NCBI GenBank assembly: GCA_029968055.1 | Contig: JASCNX010000001.1 | Coordinates: 1,302,001-1,366,000, forward strand | DNA length: 64,000 nt | Direction of reading: 5' to 3' | Origin: Xenophilus aerolatus | Lineage (GTDB): Bacteria; Pseudomonadota; Gammaproteobacteria; Burkholderiales; Burkholderiaceae_C | Part shown: positions 54,932-63,259 of the stretch, piece after piece | Layout: each line of letters opens with the position of its first letter | Position numbering within the stretch: the stretch's first letter is position 1 | Position numbers and translations under genes: made by a program | The notes under the pieces: generated by a model | What the model was told of the DNA's origin: nothing | Databases searched by the model: none | The model's input: the letters and a program-made list of their open reading frames with translations, nothing else

Positions 54932-55408
54932 ATGGCGATCGTTGTCAACAAACCCATTCCCGAATTCGAAGCCAACGCCACCGGCGGCCTCAAGGTCTCG
55001 AACACTTCGCACTTGGGCCACGTGCTGGTGCTGTACTTCTACCCCAAGGACAACACCCCCGGCTGCACGACCGAGGCCATGCAGTTCCGCGACCACTACA
55101 AGGACTTCGTGAAGGCCGGTGCCACGGTGTTCGGCGTGTCGCGCGACAACATGAAGTCGCACGACGAGTTCAAGGCCAAGCTCGAATTGCCCTTCGAACT
55201 CATCGCCGACACCGAAGAGAAGATGTGCCACATGTTCGGCGTGGTCAAGAACAAGATCATGTACGGCAAGAAGGTCAAGGGCATCGAGCGCAGCACCTTC
55301 CTGATCGGCGCCGACGGCGTGCTGAAGGCCGAATGGCGCGGCCTGAAGGTGCCGGGCCACGTCGACGAGGTGCTCAAGGAAGTGAAGGCGCTCAAGAAGG
55401 CCGCCTGA
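54932..55408 (+). CDS. bcp: Peroxiredoxin of the Bcp/PrxQ family
   Basis: 158 residues. The peroxidatic Cys45 lies in YPKDNTPGCTTEA. E. coli Bcp has its resolving cysteine five residues later; here that place is Met50, so it is a 1-Cys-like form unless Cys99 (EKMCHMFG) resolves. GVSRDNMKSHDEFKAKLELPFELIAD and STFLIGADGVLKAEWRGLKVPGHVDEVL are typical. It reduces hydrogen peroxide and organic peroxides in the cytoplasm with thioredoxin or glutaredoxin. An unusually long structured leader precedes it. Confidence 0.93.
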   Translation: MAIVVNKPIPEFEANATGGLKVSNTSHLGHVLVLYFYPKDNTPGCTTEAMQFRDHYKDFVKAGATVFGVSRDNMKSHDEFKAKLELPFELIADTEEKMCHMFGVVKNKIMYGKKVKGIERSTFLIGADGVLKAEWRGLKVPGHVDEVLKEVKALKKAA

Positions 55409-55434
55409 GCCTCGCGCCCGGGACTTTTCCACGC

Positions 55435-55475
55435 GTCCTGCGCCTGCGTTGGCGCTGCGCAACGGGACGCAGGAC
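55435..55475 (+). other. Bulged long hairpin after bcp
   Basis: GTCCTGCG (55435-55442) pairs with CGCAGGAC (55468-55475), and inside CGTTG (55447-55451) pairs with CAACG (55460-55464). There is no T-run. It may be a 3' end stabiliser of the bcp mRNA or part of the control of the transcript that follows. Confidence 0.45.
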
Positions 55476-55492
55476 CTGCCACGCGCGATGTG

Positions 55493-55575
55493 CATAATGG
55501 CCCCATGCCGTTGAGATTCACGACTGCATCCCCCGAACAAAGCCGCTCTGGTCTCCAGGCGGCTTTTTCGTTTTT
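55493..55575 (+). ncRNA. Candidate small RNA or terminated leader upstream of phoH
   Basis: A -10-like CATAAT (55493-55498) is followed by about 70 bases that end in a strong intrinsic terminator (55539-55575). The predicted RNA would run from about 55505. It encodes no convincing protein. It could be an independent small RNA, an attenuator for the phoH gene that begins 48 bp later, or simply the bcp terminator. No good -35 is seen. Confidence 0.4.
55539..55575 (+). terminator. Rho-independent terminator between bcp and phoH
   Basis: AAAGCCGC (55539-55546) pairs with GCGGCTTT (55559-55566), and inside CTGG pairs with CCAG around a TCT loop, giving 12 pairs with one bulged T. TTTTTCGTTTTT follows. 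Confidence 0.9.
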
Positions 55576-55622
55576 AAGGCCCCACGCGCTGCCGGCGCAC
55601 CATCCCGCGAGTACCTCCGCCC

Positions 55623-57359
55623 ATGCCCCTGCCTCCCGCCCCCACCCGACGTGCCGCCTTGCTCTCGCCCGAAGCGCTCGACGCTCCGGCGCGTGCGGCG
55701 CCAAAAAACGGGCGCCGACCGGCCGCTGAGCGGCATTCGGACGACCCGCGGACCCGGGGAGGCCAGGCGCTCGAACTGTTCGACGACCGGCGCGTGGTCG
55801 ACGCGGGCGGCAGCGAGGACCTGCGCGCGCCCTCGTCACGTGGCCGGTCGGCTCCGGCCGAGGTGCCGGTCGAAGCCCCCGCCGTGGCCCCCGCGCCGCG
55901 CCCTGCTGCCGAGCCGCCCGCCCGCCCGAAGCGGGCCAAGAGCACCGGCCCGGCCAAGCTCTTCGTGCTCGACACCAACGTGCTGCTGCACGACCCGATG
56001 AGCCTGTTCCGCTTCGAGGAGCACGACATCTACCTGCCGATGATCGTGCTGGAGGAACTGGACGGCCACAAGAAGGGCACGACCGAAGTGGCGCGCAACG
56101 GCCGCCAGGCCAGCCGCACCCTCGACGCCCTCGCTGCGGCCCAGGGCGCAGACATCGCCAAGGGGCTGAAGCTCGACGCGACCGGTCACAAGGAGGCCGG
56201 CGGCAAGCTCTTCTTCCAGACCGAGCCGCTGGACTACACCCTGCCGACCAGCCTGCCGCAGGGCAAGGCCGACAACCAGATCCTCGGCGTGGTGCAGGCG
56301 CTGCGCGAGGTGCACGAGAAGAGCAAGGCCGGCACCGACCGGCGCGAGGTCGTGCTGGTGTCCAAGGACATCAACATGCGCGTCAAGGCGCGCGCACTGG
56401 GCCTGGCCGCCGACGACTACCAGAACGACAAGGCGCTGGAGGACGGCGACCTGCTGTACTCGGGCTCCTTCGCGCTGCCGGCCGACTTCTGGACGCGCCA
56501 GAGCAAGACCGTCGAAAGCTGGCAATCGGGCAGCAGCACCTTCTACCGCATCAGCGGGCCGATCGTGCCCAGCCTGTACATCAACCAGTTCGTCTACTTC
56601 GAGGCGCCGGGCGAGCCGAGCATGTACGCGCGCGTGACCGAGATCCGCGACAAGACCGCCGTGCTCAAGACACTGAAGGACTACGCATCGGGCAAGAACG
56701 CCGTGTGGGGCGTGACCACGCGCAACCGCGAGCAGAACTTCGCCATGAACCTGCTCATGGACCCGGAGATCGACTTCGTCACGCTCACCGGCACGGCCGG
56801 TACCGGCAAGACGCTGATGGCACTGGCCTCCGGCCTGACGCAGGTGCTGGACGACCGCCGCTACACCGAAATCATCATGACCCGCGCCACGGTGAGCGTG
56901 GGCGAGGACATCGGCTTCCTCCCCGGCACCGAAGAGGAGAAGATGGGGCCGTGGATGGGCGCACTCGACGACAACCTCGAATTCCTGGCCAAGGGCGACG
57001 GCTCCGGTGCCGGCGAATGGGGCCGCGCCGCGACCAATGAACTCATCCGATCGAAGATCAAGATCAAGAGCATGAACTTCATGCGCGGCCGCACCTTCCT
57101 GAACAAGTACGTGATCATCGACGAGGCGCAGAACCTCACGCCCAAGCAGATGAAGACGCTGGTCACGCGCGCAGGCCCCGGAACCAAGATCATCTGCATG
57201 GGCAACCTGGCGCAGATCGACACGCCCTACCTCACGGAAGGCTCCTCGGGCCTGACCTTCGCGGTCGACCGGTTCAAGGGCTGGCCGCACAGCGGTCACA
57301 TCACGCTGGCGCGCGGCGAACGTTCGCGCCTGGCCGACTTCGCGAGCGACGTGCTCTGA
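55623..57359 (+). CDS. PIN domain and PhoH-type ATPase fusion protein (PhoH2-like)
   Basis: 578 residues. Residues 1-110 are proline-, alanine- and arginine-rich and probably disordered. The PIN nuclease domain follows (LFVLDTNVLLHDP, with Asp117, then VVLVSKDINMRVKARALG). The PhoH ATPase domain has Walker A GTAGTGKT at residues 390-397 and Walker B KYVIIDEAQNLTPKQMKTL. PhoH2 proteins unwind and cleave RNA. Stand-alone PIN-PhoH fusions occur through many bacteria, and the role in Burkholderiales is not settled. It is preceded by a candidate small transcript and followed by a strong terminator. Confidence 0.93.
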   Translation: MPLPPAPTRRAALLSPEALDAPARAAPKNGRRPAAERHSDDPRTRGGQALELFDDRRVVDAGGSEDLRAPSSRGRSAPAEVPVEAPAVAPAPRPAAEPPARPKRAKSTGPAKLFVLDTNVLLHDPMSLFRFEEHDIYLPMIVLEELDGHKKGTTEVARNGRQASRTLDALAAAQGADIAKGLKLDATGHKEAGGKLFFQTEPLDYTLPTSLPQGKADNQILGVVQALREVHEKSKAGTDRREVVLVSKDINMRVKARALGLAADDYQNDKALEDGDLLYSGSFALPADFWTRQSKTVESWQSGSSTFYRISGPIVPSLYINQFVYFEAPGEPSMYARVTEIRDKTAVLKTLKDYASGKNAVWGVTTRNREQNFAMNLLMDPEIDFVTLTGTAGTGKTLMALASGLTQVLDDRRYTEIIMTRATVSVGEDIGFLPGTEEEKMGPWMGALDDNLEFLAKGDGSGAGEWGRAATNELIRSKIKIKSMNFMRGRTFLNKYVIIDEAQNLTPKQMKTLVTRAGPGTKIICMGNLAQIDTPYLTEGSSGLTFAVDRFKGWPHSGHITLARGERSRLADFASDVL

Positions 57360-57384
57360 CCTGAGCCCGCCCAGATCTCGCAGC

Positions 57385-57421
57385 AGCCTGCGCACGCCCC
57401 CTGGGCGTCGCAGGCTTTTTT
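57385..57421 (+). terminator. Rho-independent terminator after the PIN-PhoH gene
   Basis: AGCCTGCG (57385-57392) pairs with CGCAGGCT (57409-57416) and ACGCCC (57394-57399) pairs with GGGCGT (57403-57408), with one bulged base. Six T follow (57416-57421). Confidence 0.9.
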
Positions 57422-57527
57422 GTGCCGGGGACGCCATTGAAGGGCAAGGCCTGCCAGCCTCCTGACAACACGCTGTCAGGAGCCCCCGCGCAGCATGCAG
57501 CCTTCCTCAACCCCCTGGAGAAGCTCC

Positions 57528-57899
57528 ATGCAAAGCGCCAACACCTGGTTCGAAATTCCTGTCACCGATCTCGCGAAGTCGCAGCGCTTCTACGAAGCGC
57601 TGCTCGACCGCCCCATGCGCGGCACCGAGGACGTCGGCGGCGACACCATGGCCGTCTTCGCGCACGAGAAGCCCGGCGCGGGCGGCTGCATCGTCCATCG
57701 CCCGGCGCATGCGGGCGGCAGCGGCGGTACGGTCGTCTACCTCGATTGCGCGCCCAGCGTCGACGCGGCGCTGGCTCGTGCGCAGGCCGCGGGCGGCCAG
57801 GTCGTCGTGGGCAGGACCCTGATCGCACCCGGCATCGGCTACTTTGCCCAGGTGCGGGACCTGGACGGCAACCTCGTCGGCCTGCACGCGGCGGACTGA
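57528..57899 (+). CDS. VOC family protein
   Basis: 123 residues from the ATG at 57528 with GGAG before it. [22 protein letters not shown] is the first VOC half and [22 protein letters not shown] the last. [25 protein letters not shown] is the middle turn and helix. This subgroup resembles bacterial glyoxalase-like proteins of unknown substrate. It is followed by an EVE-domain gene two bases later, so the two are probably co-transcribed. Confidence 0.87.
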   Translation: MQSANTWFEIPVTDLAKSQRFYEALLDRPMRGTEDVGGDTMAVFAHEKPGAGGCIVHRPAHAGGSGGTVVYLDCAPSVDAALARAQAAGGQVVVGRTLIAPGIGYFAQVRDLDGNLVGLHAAD

Positions 57900-57901
57900 A
57901 C

Positions 57902-58441
57902 ATGCCGATGCGCCTCCCCCTGCGCCTGTTCCTGCAGGCCGATGATGGCGCCGCGGCCGGCCCGGGCGCCGGCCGCGGCGATCGCGGCGATCGCGCACCA
58001 CGCAACTGGATCGCCGTCGCGAGCGCAGCCCACGCGCGCCGGGGCCGTGACCACGCGCCGACGGGTTTCATGCAGGTCGGCCACGGCAAGGAAGCGCCGC
58101 TGCGGCGCATCGCGCCGGGAGACCGCGTCGCGTACTACGCGCCTTCCACGGCGCCGGGCAGCAAGGACCGGCTGCAGTCCTTCGTATCGCTGGGCACCGT
58201 GCAGCCGGGCGAGCCGTACACCGTGGACATGGGTGGCGGCTTCGTGCCTTGGCGTCGCGATGTACGCTACGTGTCCGCGCGCGAGGCGCCGATCGGCCCG
58301 CTGATTCCTCACCTCGCCTTCATCGACGATCCGTCGCATTGGGCCTCGAAGTTCCGCTTCGGCCTGGTGTCGATCGGCGATGCCGACATGCAATGCATCG
58401 CACGGGCCATGGGCGCCGACCTGGGCGCACTGGGCCTGTGA
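57902..58441 (+). CDS. EVE domain-containing protein (UPF0310 type)
   Basis: 179 residues; an ATG two codons in is an equal start. The first 30 residues are Gly- and Arg-rich. The EVE domain then runs from [47 protein letters not shown] to [25 protein letters not shown]. This is the UPF0310 subgroup, shaped to bind a modified base, and differs from the other EVE protein in this window. It is two bases after the VOC gene and 49 bp before the WYL regulator. Confidence 0.87.
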   Translation: MPMRLPLRLFLQADDGAAAGPGAGRGDRGDRAPRNWIAVASAAHARRGRDHAPTGFMQVGHGKEAPLRRIAPGDRVAYYAPSTAPGSKDRLQSFVSLGTVQPGEPYTVDMGGGFVPWRRDVRYVSAREAPIGPLIPHLAFIDDPSHWASKFRFGLVSIGDADMQCIARAMGADLGALGL

Positions 58442-58490
58442 CACCCGCTTCCGAAGATCGAGACCCGTCTTTCGCCTGCCCTCATCCGCC

Positions 58491-59210
58491 ATGCGCCGCG
58501 CCGACCGACTGTTCCAGATCGTCCAGCTCATCCGAGGGCGACGCCTGACCACGGCGGCCTTCCTCGCGCAGCGGCTGGAGGTGTCGGAACGGACGGTATA
58601 CCGCGACGTGTCCGACCTGCAGCACCAGGGAGTGCCGATCGAGGGCGAGGCGGGCGTGGGCTACCGGCTGGGCATCGGCTTCGACCTGCCGCCCTTGATG
58701 TTCACGCAGGACGAAGCGGCGGCGTTGACCGCGGCCGCGCGCCTGGCGCAGAGCTGGGTCGATCCGGCGCTCGCCGCCACCATCGACAGCGCGCTCGGCA
58801 AGATCGTGTCGGTGCTGCCGCCCGCCGCGCGCGCATCGGCCGAGTCGGTCGCGCTGTATGCGCCGCCGATGGGCATGGACGCCGGCACGCGCACCCACCT
58901 GCAAGCGCTGCGCGAGGCGGTGCAGGCGCGCCGCAAGCTCAGGCTGGCGTACCGCGACGAAGGCGGCGCGCCGAGCGAACGCACCGTACGGCCACTGGGC
59001 TGCTTCTATTGGGGCAAGGTGTGGACGCTGTCGGCCTGGTGCGAACTGCGGCAGGATTTCCGCGGCTTCCGCGCCGACCGCATCGATGCGCTGCAGGTAC
59101 TCGACGAGCGCTTTCGCGACGAGCCCGGCAAGACCCTGGCCGACCTGCTGCGGCAGGTGCGCGCGAACTGCGCCGACCGCCTGGCACCGCCCTCACCGCA
59201 GAAGCCGTAA
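58491..59210 (+). CDS. HTH and WYL domain regulator (YafY/DeoR-type)
   Basis: 239 residues from the ATG at 58491. The N-terminal helix-turn-helix has RADRLFQIVQLIRGRRLTTAAFLAQRLEVSERTVYRDVSDLQ (residues 2-43) and a wing, GVGYRLGIGFDLPPL. The WYL domain begins near residue 140 (ALREAVQARRKLRLAYRDEG), with GCFYWGKVWTLSAWCELRQDFRGFRADRI. WYL domains sense nucleotides or other small ligands. It follows the VOC-EVE pair on the same strand and may control it. It converges with dnaB. Confidence 0.9.
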   Translation: MRRADRLFQIVQLIRGRRLTTAAFLAQRLEVSERTVYRDVSDLQHQGVPIEGEAGVGYRLGIGFDLPPLMFTQDEAAALTAAARLAQSWVDPALAATIDSALGKIVSVLPPAARASAESVALYAPPMGMDAGTRTHLQALREAVQARRKLRLAYRDEGGAPSERTVRPLGCFYWGKVWTLSAWCELRQDFRGFRADRIDALQVLDERFRDEPGKTLADLLRQVRANCADRLAPPSPQKP

Positions 59211-59288
59211 GTCCCAACGCACGCCGCACGGATGCCCGAGCCTCTTCGTCGTTGAATCGGGCCAGGCAAGAGGCAGTGCGAAGAAGGC

Positions 59289-60701
59289 TCAGAAGTCGTC
59301 GCCGCCACCCATGCCGGGCGCCAGGTTCTCGAACTTGGTGAGGGGCTTGAGGAAGGCCAGCTTGACCGTACCGGTCGGACCGTTACGCTGCTTGGCGATG
59401 ATGACCTCGGCGACACCCGGCTCCTTGGAGTCCTTGTTGTAGTAGTCGTCGCGGTAGATGAACATGATCACGTCCGCATCCTGCTCGATGGCGCCGGATT
59501 CGCGCAGGTCGCTCATCATCGGGCGCTTGTCGGTGCGCGACTCCACGCCGCGCGAGAGCTGCGACAGCGCGATCACCGGGCACTTCAGTTCCTTGGCCAG
59601 CATCTTCAGGCCGCGCGAGATTTCGCCGACTGCGGTCGCGCGGTTCTCGTCGGCCATGCCACCCGACACGCTCATCAGCTGCAGGTAGTCGACCACGATG
59701 AGGCCGAGCTGCCCGCACTGGCGCGCCAGGCGGCGTGCGTTGGCGCGCAGCTCGCTCGAGGTGAGCCCCGGCGTCTCGTCGATGTGCAGCGAGATGGTGC
59801 GCAGCTTCTCGATCGCCTCGGTCAGGCGTGGCCATTCCTCGTCGGTGAGCTTGCCCGTGCGCAGGTGACCCTGGTCGATGCGACCGATCGAGCCGACGAT
59901 ACGCACAGCCAGCTGGGAGGCGCCCATTTCCATCGAGAACACCGCCACCGGCAGCCCCTCGTTGAGCGCCACGTGCTCGGCAATGTTGATGGCCAGCGAG
60001 GTCTTGCCCATGGAAGGGCGTGCGGCCAGCACGATCATGTCGCCGGCCTGCATGCCGGACGTCATCTTGTCGAAATCGTAGAAACCCGTCGGCACGCCCG
60101 TGATGTCGTTCGGGTTGTCGGCCATCTCGGTCACGCGGTCGAGCAACTCGACCACCAGGGAATCCATGCTCTGGAAGCCCTGCTTCATCCGCGAGCCTTC
60201 CTCGCCGATGTTGAAGATCTTCTGCTCGGCCTCGTCGAGGATCTTGTCGACCGCCTTGCCCTGCGTGTTGAAGGCGTTGGTCGCGATCTCGTCCGAGGCG
60301 GAGATCAGCTTGCGCAGGATCGAGCGCTCGCGAACGATCTCGCCGTAGCGGCGGATGTTGCTCGCGCTCGGCACGTACTGCGCGAGCGAATTCAGGTATT
60401 GCAGGCCGCCCACCTCCTCGGCCTTGCCGAGGTTCTGCAACTGCTCGTAGACGGTGATGACGTCGGCCGGCTTGTTGGCGTTGATCAGACCGCCGATGGC
60501 CGCGTAGATCAGCTTGTGCTCGTGACGGTAGAAGTCGCCGTCGACCAGCAGGTCGCCCACGCGGTCCCAGGCGCCGTTGTCCAGCAGCAGGCCGCCGAGC
60601 ACGCTGGATTCGGCCTCGAGGGAGTGAGGGGGGATGCGAAGCTGTGCGACCTCACGGTCGCCGGAGCGGGGGTCGTCGGGAAAGGAAAAAACAGCAGACA
60701 T
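59289..60701 (-). CDS. dnaB: Replicative DNA helicase DnaB
   Basis: 470 residues. The N-terminal domain has LRIPPHSLEAESSVLGGLLLDNGAWD. The RecA-like motor has Walker A ARPSMGKTSLAINIAEH near residue 230, ALNEGLPVAVFSMEMGASQLAVRI, and VDYLQLM for Walker B. QLSRGVESRTDKRPMMSDLRESGAIEQDADV holds the arginine finger region. It forms the hexamer that unwinds the replication fork. It lies downstream of the rplI operon terminator and has its own promoter region with a DnaA-box-like sequence. Confidence 0.97.
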   Translation of the reverse strand: MSAVFSFPDDPRSGDREVAQLRIPPHSLEAESSVLGGLLLDNGAWDRVGDLLVDGDFYRHEHKLIYAAIGGLINANKPADVITVYEQLQNLGKAEEVGGLQYLNSLAQYVPSASNIRRYGEIVRERSILRKLISASDEIATNAFNTQGKAVDKILDEAEQKIFNIGEEGSRMKQGFQSMDSLVVELLDRVTEMADNPNDITGVPTGFYDFDKMTSGMQAGDMIVLAARPSMGKTSLAINIAEHVALNEGLPVAVFSMEMGASQLAVRIVGSIGRIDQGHLRTGKLTDEEWPRLTEAIEKLRTISLHIDETPGLTSSELRANARRLARQCGQLGLIVVDYLQLMSVSGGMADENRATAVGEISRGLKMLAKELKCPVIALSQLSRGVESRTDKRPMMSDLRESGAIEQDADVIMFIYRDDYYNKDSKEPGVAEVIIAKQRNGPTGTVKLAFLKPLTKFENLAPGMGGGDDF

Positions 60702-60814
60702 GGGGGCGCGGGAAGGGAAGCCGAAAATTGTCGGCAGACAGGCGGGCCGAGTCCATCACTCGATCGGTTCGGCGGCCGCTTGCTTACAAAAAACAGGGCG
60801 ACGGGCCGCAGTCC

Positions 60815-60823
60815 TGTGGACAA
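60815..60823 (-). promoter_or_regulatory. DnaA-box-like sequence upstream of dnaB
   Basis: TTGTCCACA on the minus strand, one mismatch from the TTATNCACA consensus. It is single and lies about 115 bp before dnaB. It could link dnaB expression to DnaA, but a lone box is weak evidence. Confidence 0.3.
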
Positions 60824-60891
60824 CGCTGGGGACAGGCAGTGCAAGGCTTTTGTGAAGCTGTGAATCGCCACCGCACAGCAGGAACGCCAAG

Positions 60892-60920
60892 AAAAAAGGC
60901 CGCCCGAAGGCGGCCCTTTT
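60892..60920 (-). terminator. Rho-independent terminator of the rpsF-priB-rpsR-rplI operon
   Basis: GGCCGCC (60898-60904) pairs with GGCGGCC (60909-60915) around a four-base loop, and on the minus strand six T follow (A at 60892-60897 on plus). It lies 32 bp after the rplI stop. Confidence 0.9.
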
Positions 60921-60951
60921 GCGCGCTTGCGAAGAAGCCCGGTGCGATCGC

Positions 60952-61404
60952 TTACGCGGTCTCGCCGTACACCGTCACGGTGATCTCGACCACCACGTCA
61001 GTGTGCAACTGCACGGCCACCGTGGTGTCGCCCACGGTCTTGATGGGGCCGTTGGGCAGGCGAACCTGCGCCTTGGCGACGTCGTAGCCCTGCTTCTTCA
61101 GCTCGTCGGCCACATCGTGGTTGGTGACGGAACCGAACAGGCGGCCATCGACGCCGGCCTTCTGCGTCAGCTTGACGGTCGTGCCGCCGAGCTTTTCGCC
61201 CTGCTTCTGCGCTTCGGCCAGCTTGGCGGCCGCAGCCTTTTCCAGCTCGGCGCGCTTGGCTTCGAACTCGGCCTTGGCAGCTTCGGTGGCACGGCGTGCG
61301 CGGCCCGAAGGAATCAGGAAATTGCGTGCGTAGCCGTCCTTGACCTTGACGATCTCGCCCAGCGCGCCAAGGTTGACGACCTTGTCCAGAAGAATGACTT
61401 GCAT
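60952..61404 (-). CDS. rplI: 50S ribosomal protein L9
   Basis: 150 residues, the normal length. [36 protein letters not shown] is the rRNA-binding N-terminal domain. A long connecting helix (residues 40-78) leads to the C-terminal domain with [21 protein letters not shown]. It lies 13 bp after rpsR. Confidence 0.98.
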   Translation of the reverse strand: MQVILLDKVVNLGALGEIVKVKDGYARNFLIPSGRARRATEAAKAEFEAKRAELEKAAAAKLAEAQKQGEKLGGTTVKLTQKAGVDGRLFGSVTNHDVADELKKQGYDVAKAQVRLPNGPIKTVGDTTVAVQLHTDVVVEITVTVYGETA

Positions 61405-61417
61405 GGTGGGGCGCTCC

Positions 61418-61699
61418 TTAGATGCGGTGCTGGTCGCTGTAGGGGACCAGGGCCAGGAAGCGCGCGCGCTTGATGGCGGTGTTGAGCTGGCGCTGGTAGA
61501 TCGCGCGCGTGCCGGTCAGGCGTGCGGGAATGATCTTGCCGTTTTCGCTGATGAAGTCGCGCAGGGTGTCGATGTCCTTGTAGTCGATCTCTTCGACACC
61601 GGCGACGGTGAAGCGGCAGAAGCGCTTGCGCTTGAACAGCAGCGACTGGGTGTTGCGCTTCGGACGCTTGTCCTTGTTGAATTTCTTGAACGTGGCCAT
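61418..61699 (-). CDS. rpsR: 30S ribosomal protein S18
   Basis: 93 residues. [43 protein letters not shown] is the family signature. It binds S6 in the small subunit, which fits its position after rpsF and priB. It lies 21 bp after priB. Confidence 0.98.
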   Translation of the reverse strand: MATFKKFNKDKRPKRNTQSLLFKRKRFCRFTVAGVEEIDYKDIDTLRDFISENGKIIPARLTGTRAIYQRQLNTAIKRARFLALVPYSDQHRI

Positions 61700-61720
61700 T
61701 TCGGGACCCTCTATCGAAAA

Positions 61721-62029
61721 TTAATCTTGCTGGAAATCCGTGATGTGAAGCACAGGGTGCTTGCCGTTGCGCGGATTGGCCAGGAACCCCTGGAACCGCC
61801 ATCCGCTGCCCAGCGTTTGCCGGGCCAGCCGCTCGGCCACCGAACCGAAGGCCACGGCCTTCAGCGCCGCCTTCACCTGTCGGGCTTGTCCTGCTTCATC
61901 GAGCGTGGACTCGTGTTCGAGTCGCAGATCGATGGCGGGCAGGCCAGCCGGGGTGAAACGCAAAGCGGCAAGTTCGGCGATGCAGGCACTCAGCAGGAGC
62001 TGGTTGACCGCACCGGCGGCAGACGTCAC
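61721..62029 (-). CDS. priB: Primosomal replication protein N (PriB)
   Basis: 102 residues from a GTG at 62029. An OB fold related to SSB, with NQLLLSACIAELAALRFTPAGLPAIDLRLEHES and GWRFQGFLANPRNGKHPVLHITDF. PriB helps reload DnaB at stalled forks with PriA. Its place between rpsF and rpsR, and dnaB not far downstream, is the normal beta- and gamma-proteobacterial order. It starts 13 bp after the rpsF stop. Confidence 0.92.
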   Translation of the reverse strand: MTSAAGAVNQLLLSACIAELAALRFTPAGLPAIDLRLEHESTLDEAGQARQVKAALKAVAFGSVAERLARQTLGSGWRFQGFLANPRNGKHPVLHITDFQQD

Positions 62030-62042
62030 ATCAGTGAGCGAA

Positions 62043-62423
62043 TCAGTTGCTGCTGTTGTTGGCAGCGTACTCGGCCTGCTGGGCCTTGCGGGCCTCTTCG
62101 CGCTCGACCGTCTTCATCATCGACGACGGGCCGGTGTCGGCCTTCTTCTTCACCACGGTCAGGTGGCGCAGCACGGCGTCGTTGAACTTGAAGGCGTGTT
62201 CGAGTTCGGACATCACGGCCTGGTCAGCCTCGATGTTCACGCACAGGTAGTGCGCCTTGTTCAGCTTGTTGATCTGGTAGGCGAGCTGGCGGCGGCCCCA
62301 GTCCTCGACACGATGCACCTTGCCGTTGCCGGCGGCGATCATGCCCTTGTAGCGTTCCAGCATGGCCGGAACTTGTTCGCTCTGGTCCGGATGGATGAGC
62401 AGAATGATTTCGTAGTGACGCAT
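62043..62423 (-). CDS. rpsF: 30S ribosomal protein S6
   Basis: 126 residues from the ATG at 62423 with AAGGAG before it. [51 protein letters not shown] and [31 protein letters not shown] are the full S6 fold. The C-terminal 30 residues are a charged tail. It is the first gene of the ribosomal operon and is followed by priB, rpsR and rplI. Confidence 0.98.
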   Translation of the reverse strand: MRHYEIILLIHPDQSEQVPAMLERYKGMIAAGNGKVHRVEDWGRRQLAYQINKLNKAHYLCVNIEADQAVMSELEHAFKFNDAVLRHLTVVKKKADTGPSSMMKTVEREEARKAQQAEYAANNSSN

Positions 62424-62449
62424 GGCACTCCTTGTGGGTTGAAGCCCGC

Positions 62450-62480
62450 GACCGCCCGATGCAAATATCAAGCATCGGTC
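62450..62480 (-). promoter_or_regulatory. Candidate S6:S18 autoregulatory hairpin in the rpsF leader
   Basis: In the leader, GACCG (62450-62454) can pair with CGGTC (62476-62480) and ATGC (62459-62462) with GCAT (62472-62475), leaving a four-base bulge; an alternative places CCGATGC (62456-62462) against GCATCGG (62472-62478). S6:S18 leaders bind the protein pair at a bulged hairpin before rpsF. The match is structural only. Confidence 0.4.
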
Positions 62481-62539
62481 GGCCCAGGCCTGGAAAGCCA
62501 CCTACCGCGTCCTGGCAGTGTGGCAAGGCAAAGCCCACG

Positions 62540-62568
62540 ATTATAGCAACCCGGAGACGGCGCGTCAG
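62540..62568 (-). promoter_or_regulatory. Sigma-70 promoter of the rpsF operon
   Basis: On the minus strand CTGACG (62568-62563), 17 bp, then a perfect TATAAT (62545-62540). Transcription would start near 62533 and leave a leader of about 110 bases before rpsF. The -35 box overlaps the stop codon of the upstream gene. Confidence 0.75.
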
Positions 62569-63044
62569 CTACCGAGTGCCAGCTCCAGCGGTGTCGCCTT
62601 CTCTGGGCCCACGGCCGACTTGATCTTCGGCGCGAGCGCGGCGAGTTCCTCGTAGGTGGTGGCGGCCTCGACGGCGAGATTGAGCCGGAAGCCGCGCAGC
62701 CCCAGGGAAGCGGTGAGCCTCGTCGCCACCGGGTAGGCATCCTGGTAACGCTGTTGGGCGCTTCGGCTGTCCGTGACTGCGACGGAAGGGAGCGAGGCTG
62801 CGGTATCGGGCACTGACGCCGTGGGCAGCCCCGCGTCGGATGCCGACGCCGCCGGACGGCCGAGAAGGCCCAGGTCAAGCAATTGATCCACATCCTCCTG
62901 CACGACGCCCATCCCGGCGGCCAGCACGTCCGCCACGGAACGTCTGCCGTCGAACAGGATGAAGGCAGAGCGCTGGCGCGGCGTCAGCCGCACCGACCGG
63001 TCCTTCAGGACCTGCTGGCCGATTTCGGTCTTCAAGAGAATCAT
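62565..63044 (-). CDS. Unrecognised small protein, possibly a DNA-binding or partner-binding helix protein
   Basis: 159 residues from the ATG at 63044 with GAGGGAC before it. Residues 1-65 have a helix-turn-helix-like pattern: VRLTPRQRSAFILFDGRRSVADVLAAGMGVVQEDVDQLLDLGLLG, where AGMGVVQEDVDQL may be the recognition turn. A serine-, alanine- and proline-rich linker covers about residues 68-95. The C-terminal YPVATRLTASLGLRGFRLNLAVEAATTYEELAALAPKI is a compact helical domain. I recognise no family. It ends inside the rpsF promoter. Confidence 0.7.
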   Translation of the reverse strand: MILLKTEIGQQVLKDRSVRLTPRQRSAFILFDGRRSVADVLAAGMGVVQEDVDQLLDLGLLGRPAASASDAGLPTASVPDTAASLPSVAVTDSRSAQQRYQDAYPVATRLTASLGLRGFRLNLAVEAATTYEELAALAPKIKSAVGPEKATPLELALGS

Positions 63045-63161
63045 CGTGTCGTCCCTCTTCGTCAGTCGGAGTGAGTGACCCCCGTCTTGCAACGAGGCGG
63101 AGTTTGACACCAAATACACAAATTATTTCAATTACGCCGGGCTGACAGGGTCATGACCATG

Positions 63162-63191
63162 AAAAAAGGCCGGGATTCGCCCGGCCCTTTT
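63162..63191 (-). terminator. Rho-independent terminator after ppsA
   Basis: GGCCGGG (63168-63174) pairs with CCCGGCC (63180-63186) around a five-base loop, and on the minus strand a six-T run follows (A at 63162-63167 on plus). It lies about 70 bp after the ppsA stop and before the small unrecognised gene. Confidence 0.88.
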
Positions 63192-63259
63192 GTCGTCGCG
63201 CTGCAAGAGTGAGTGACTGGACGCCGGGCGCGATGTGTGCCCCGCGGCTTCCCAGCACG

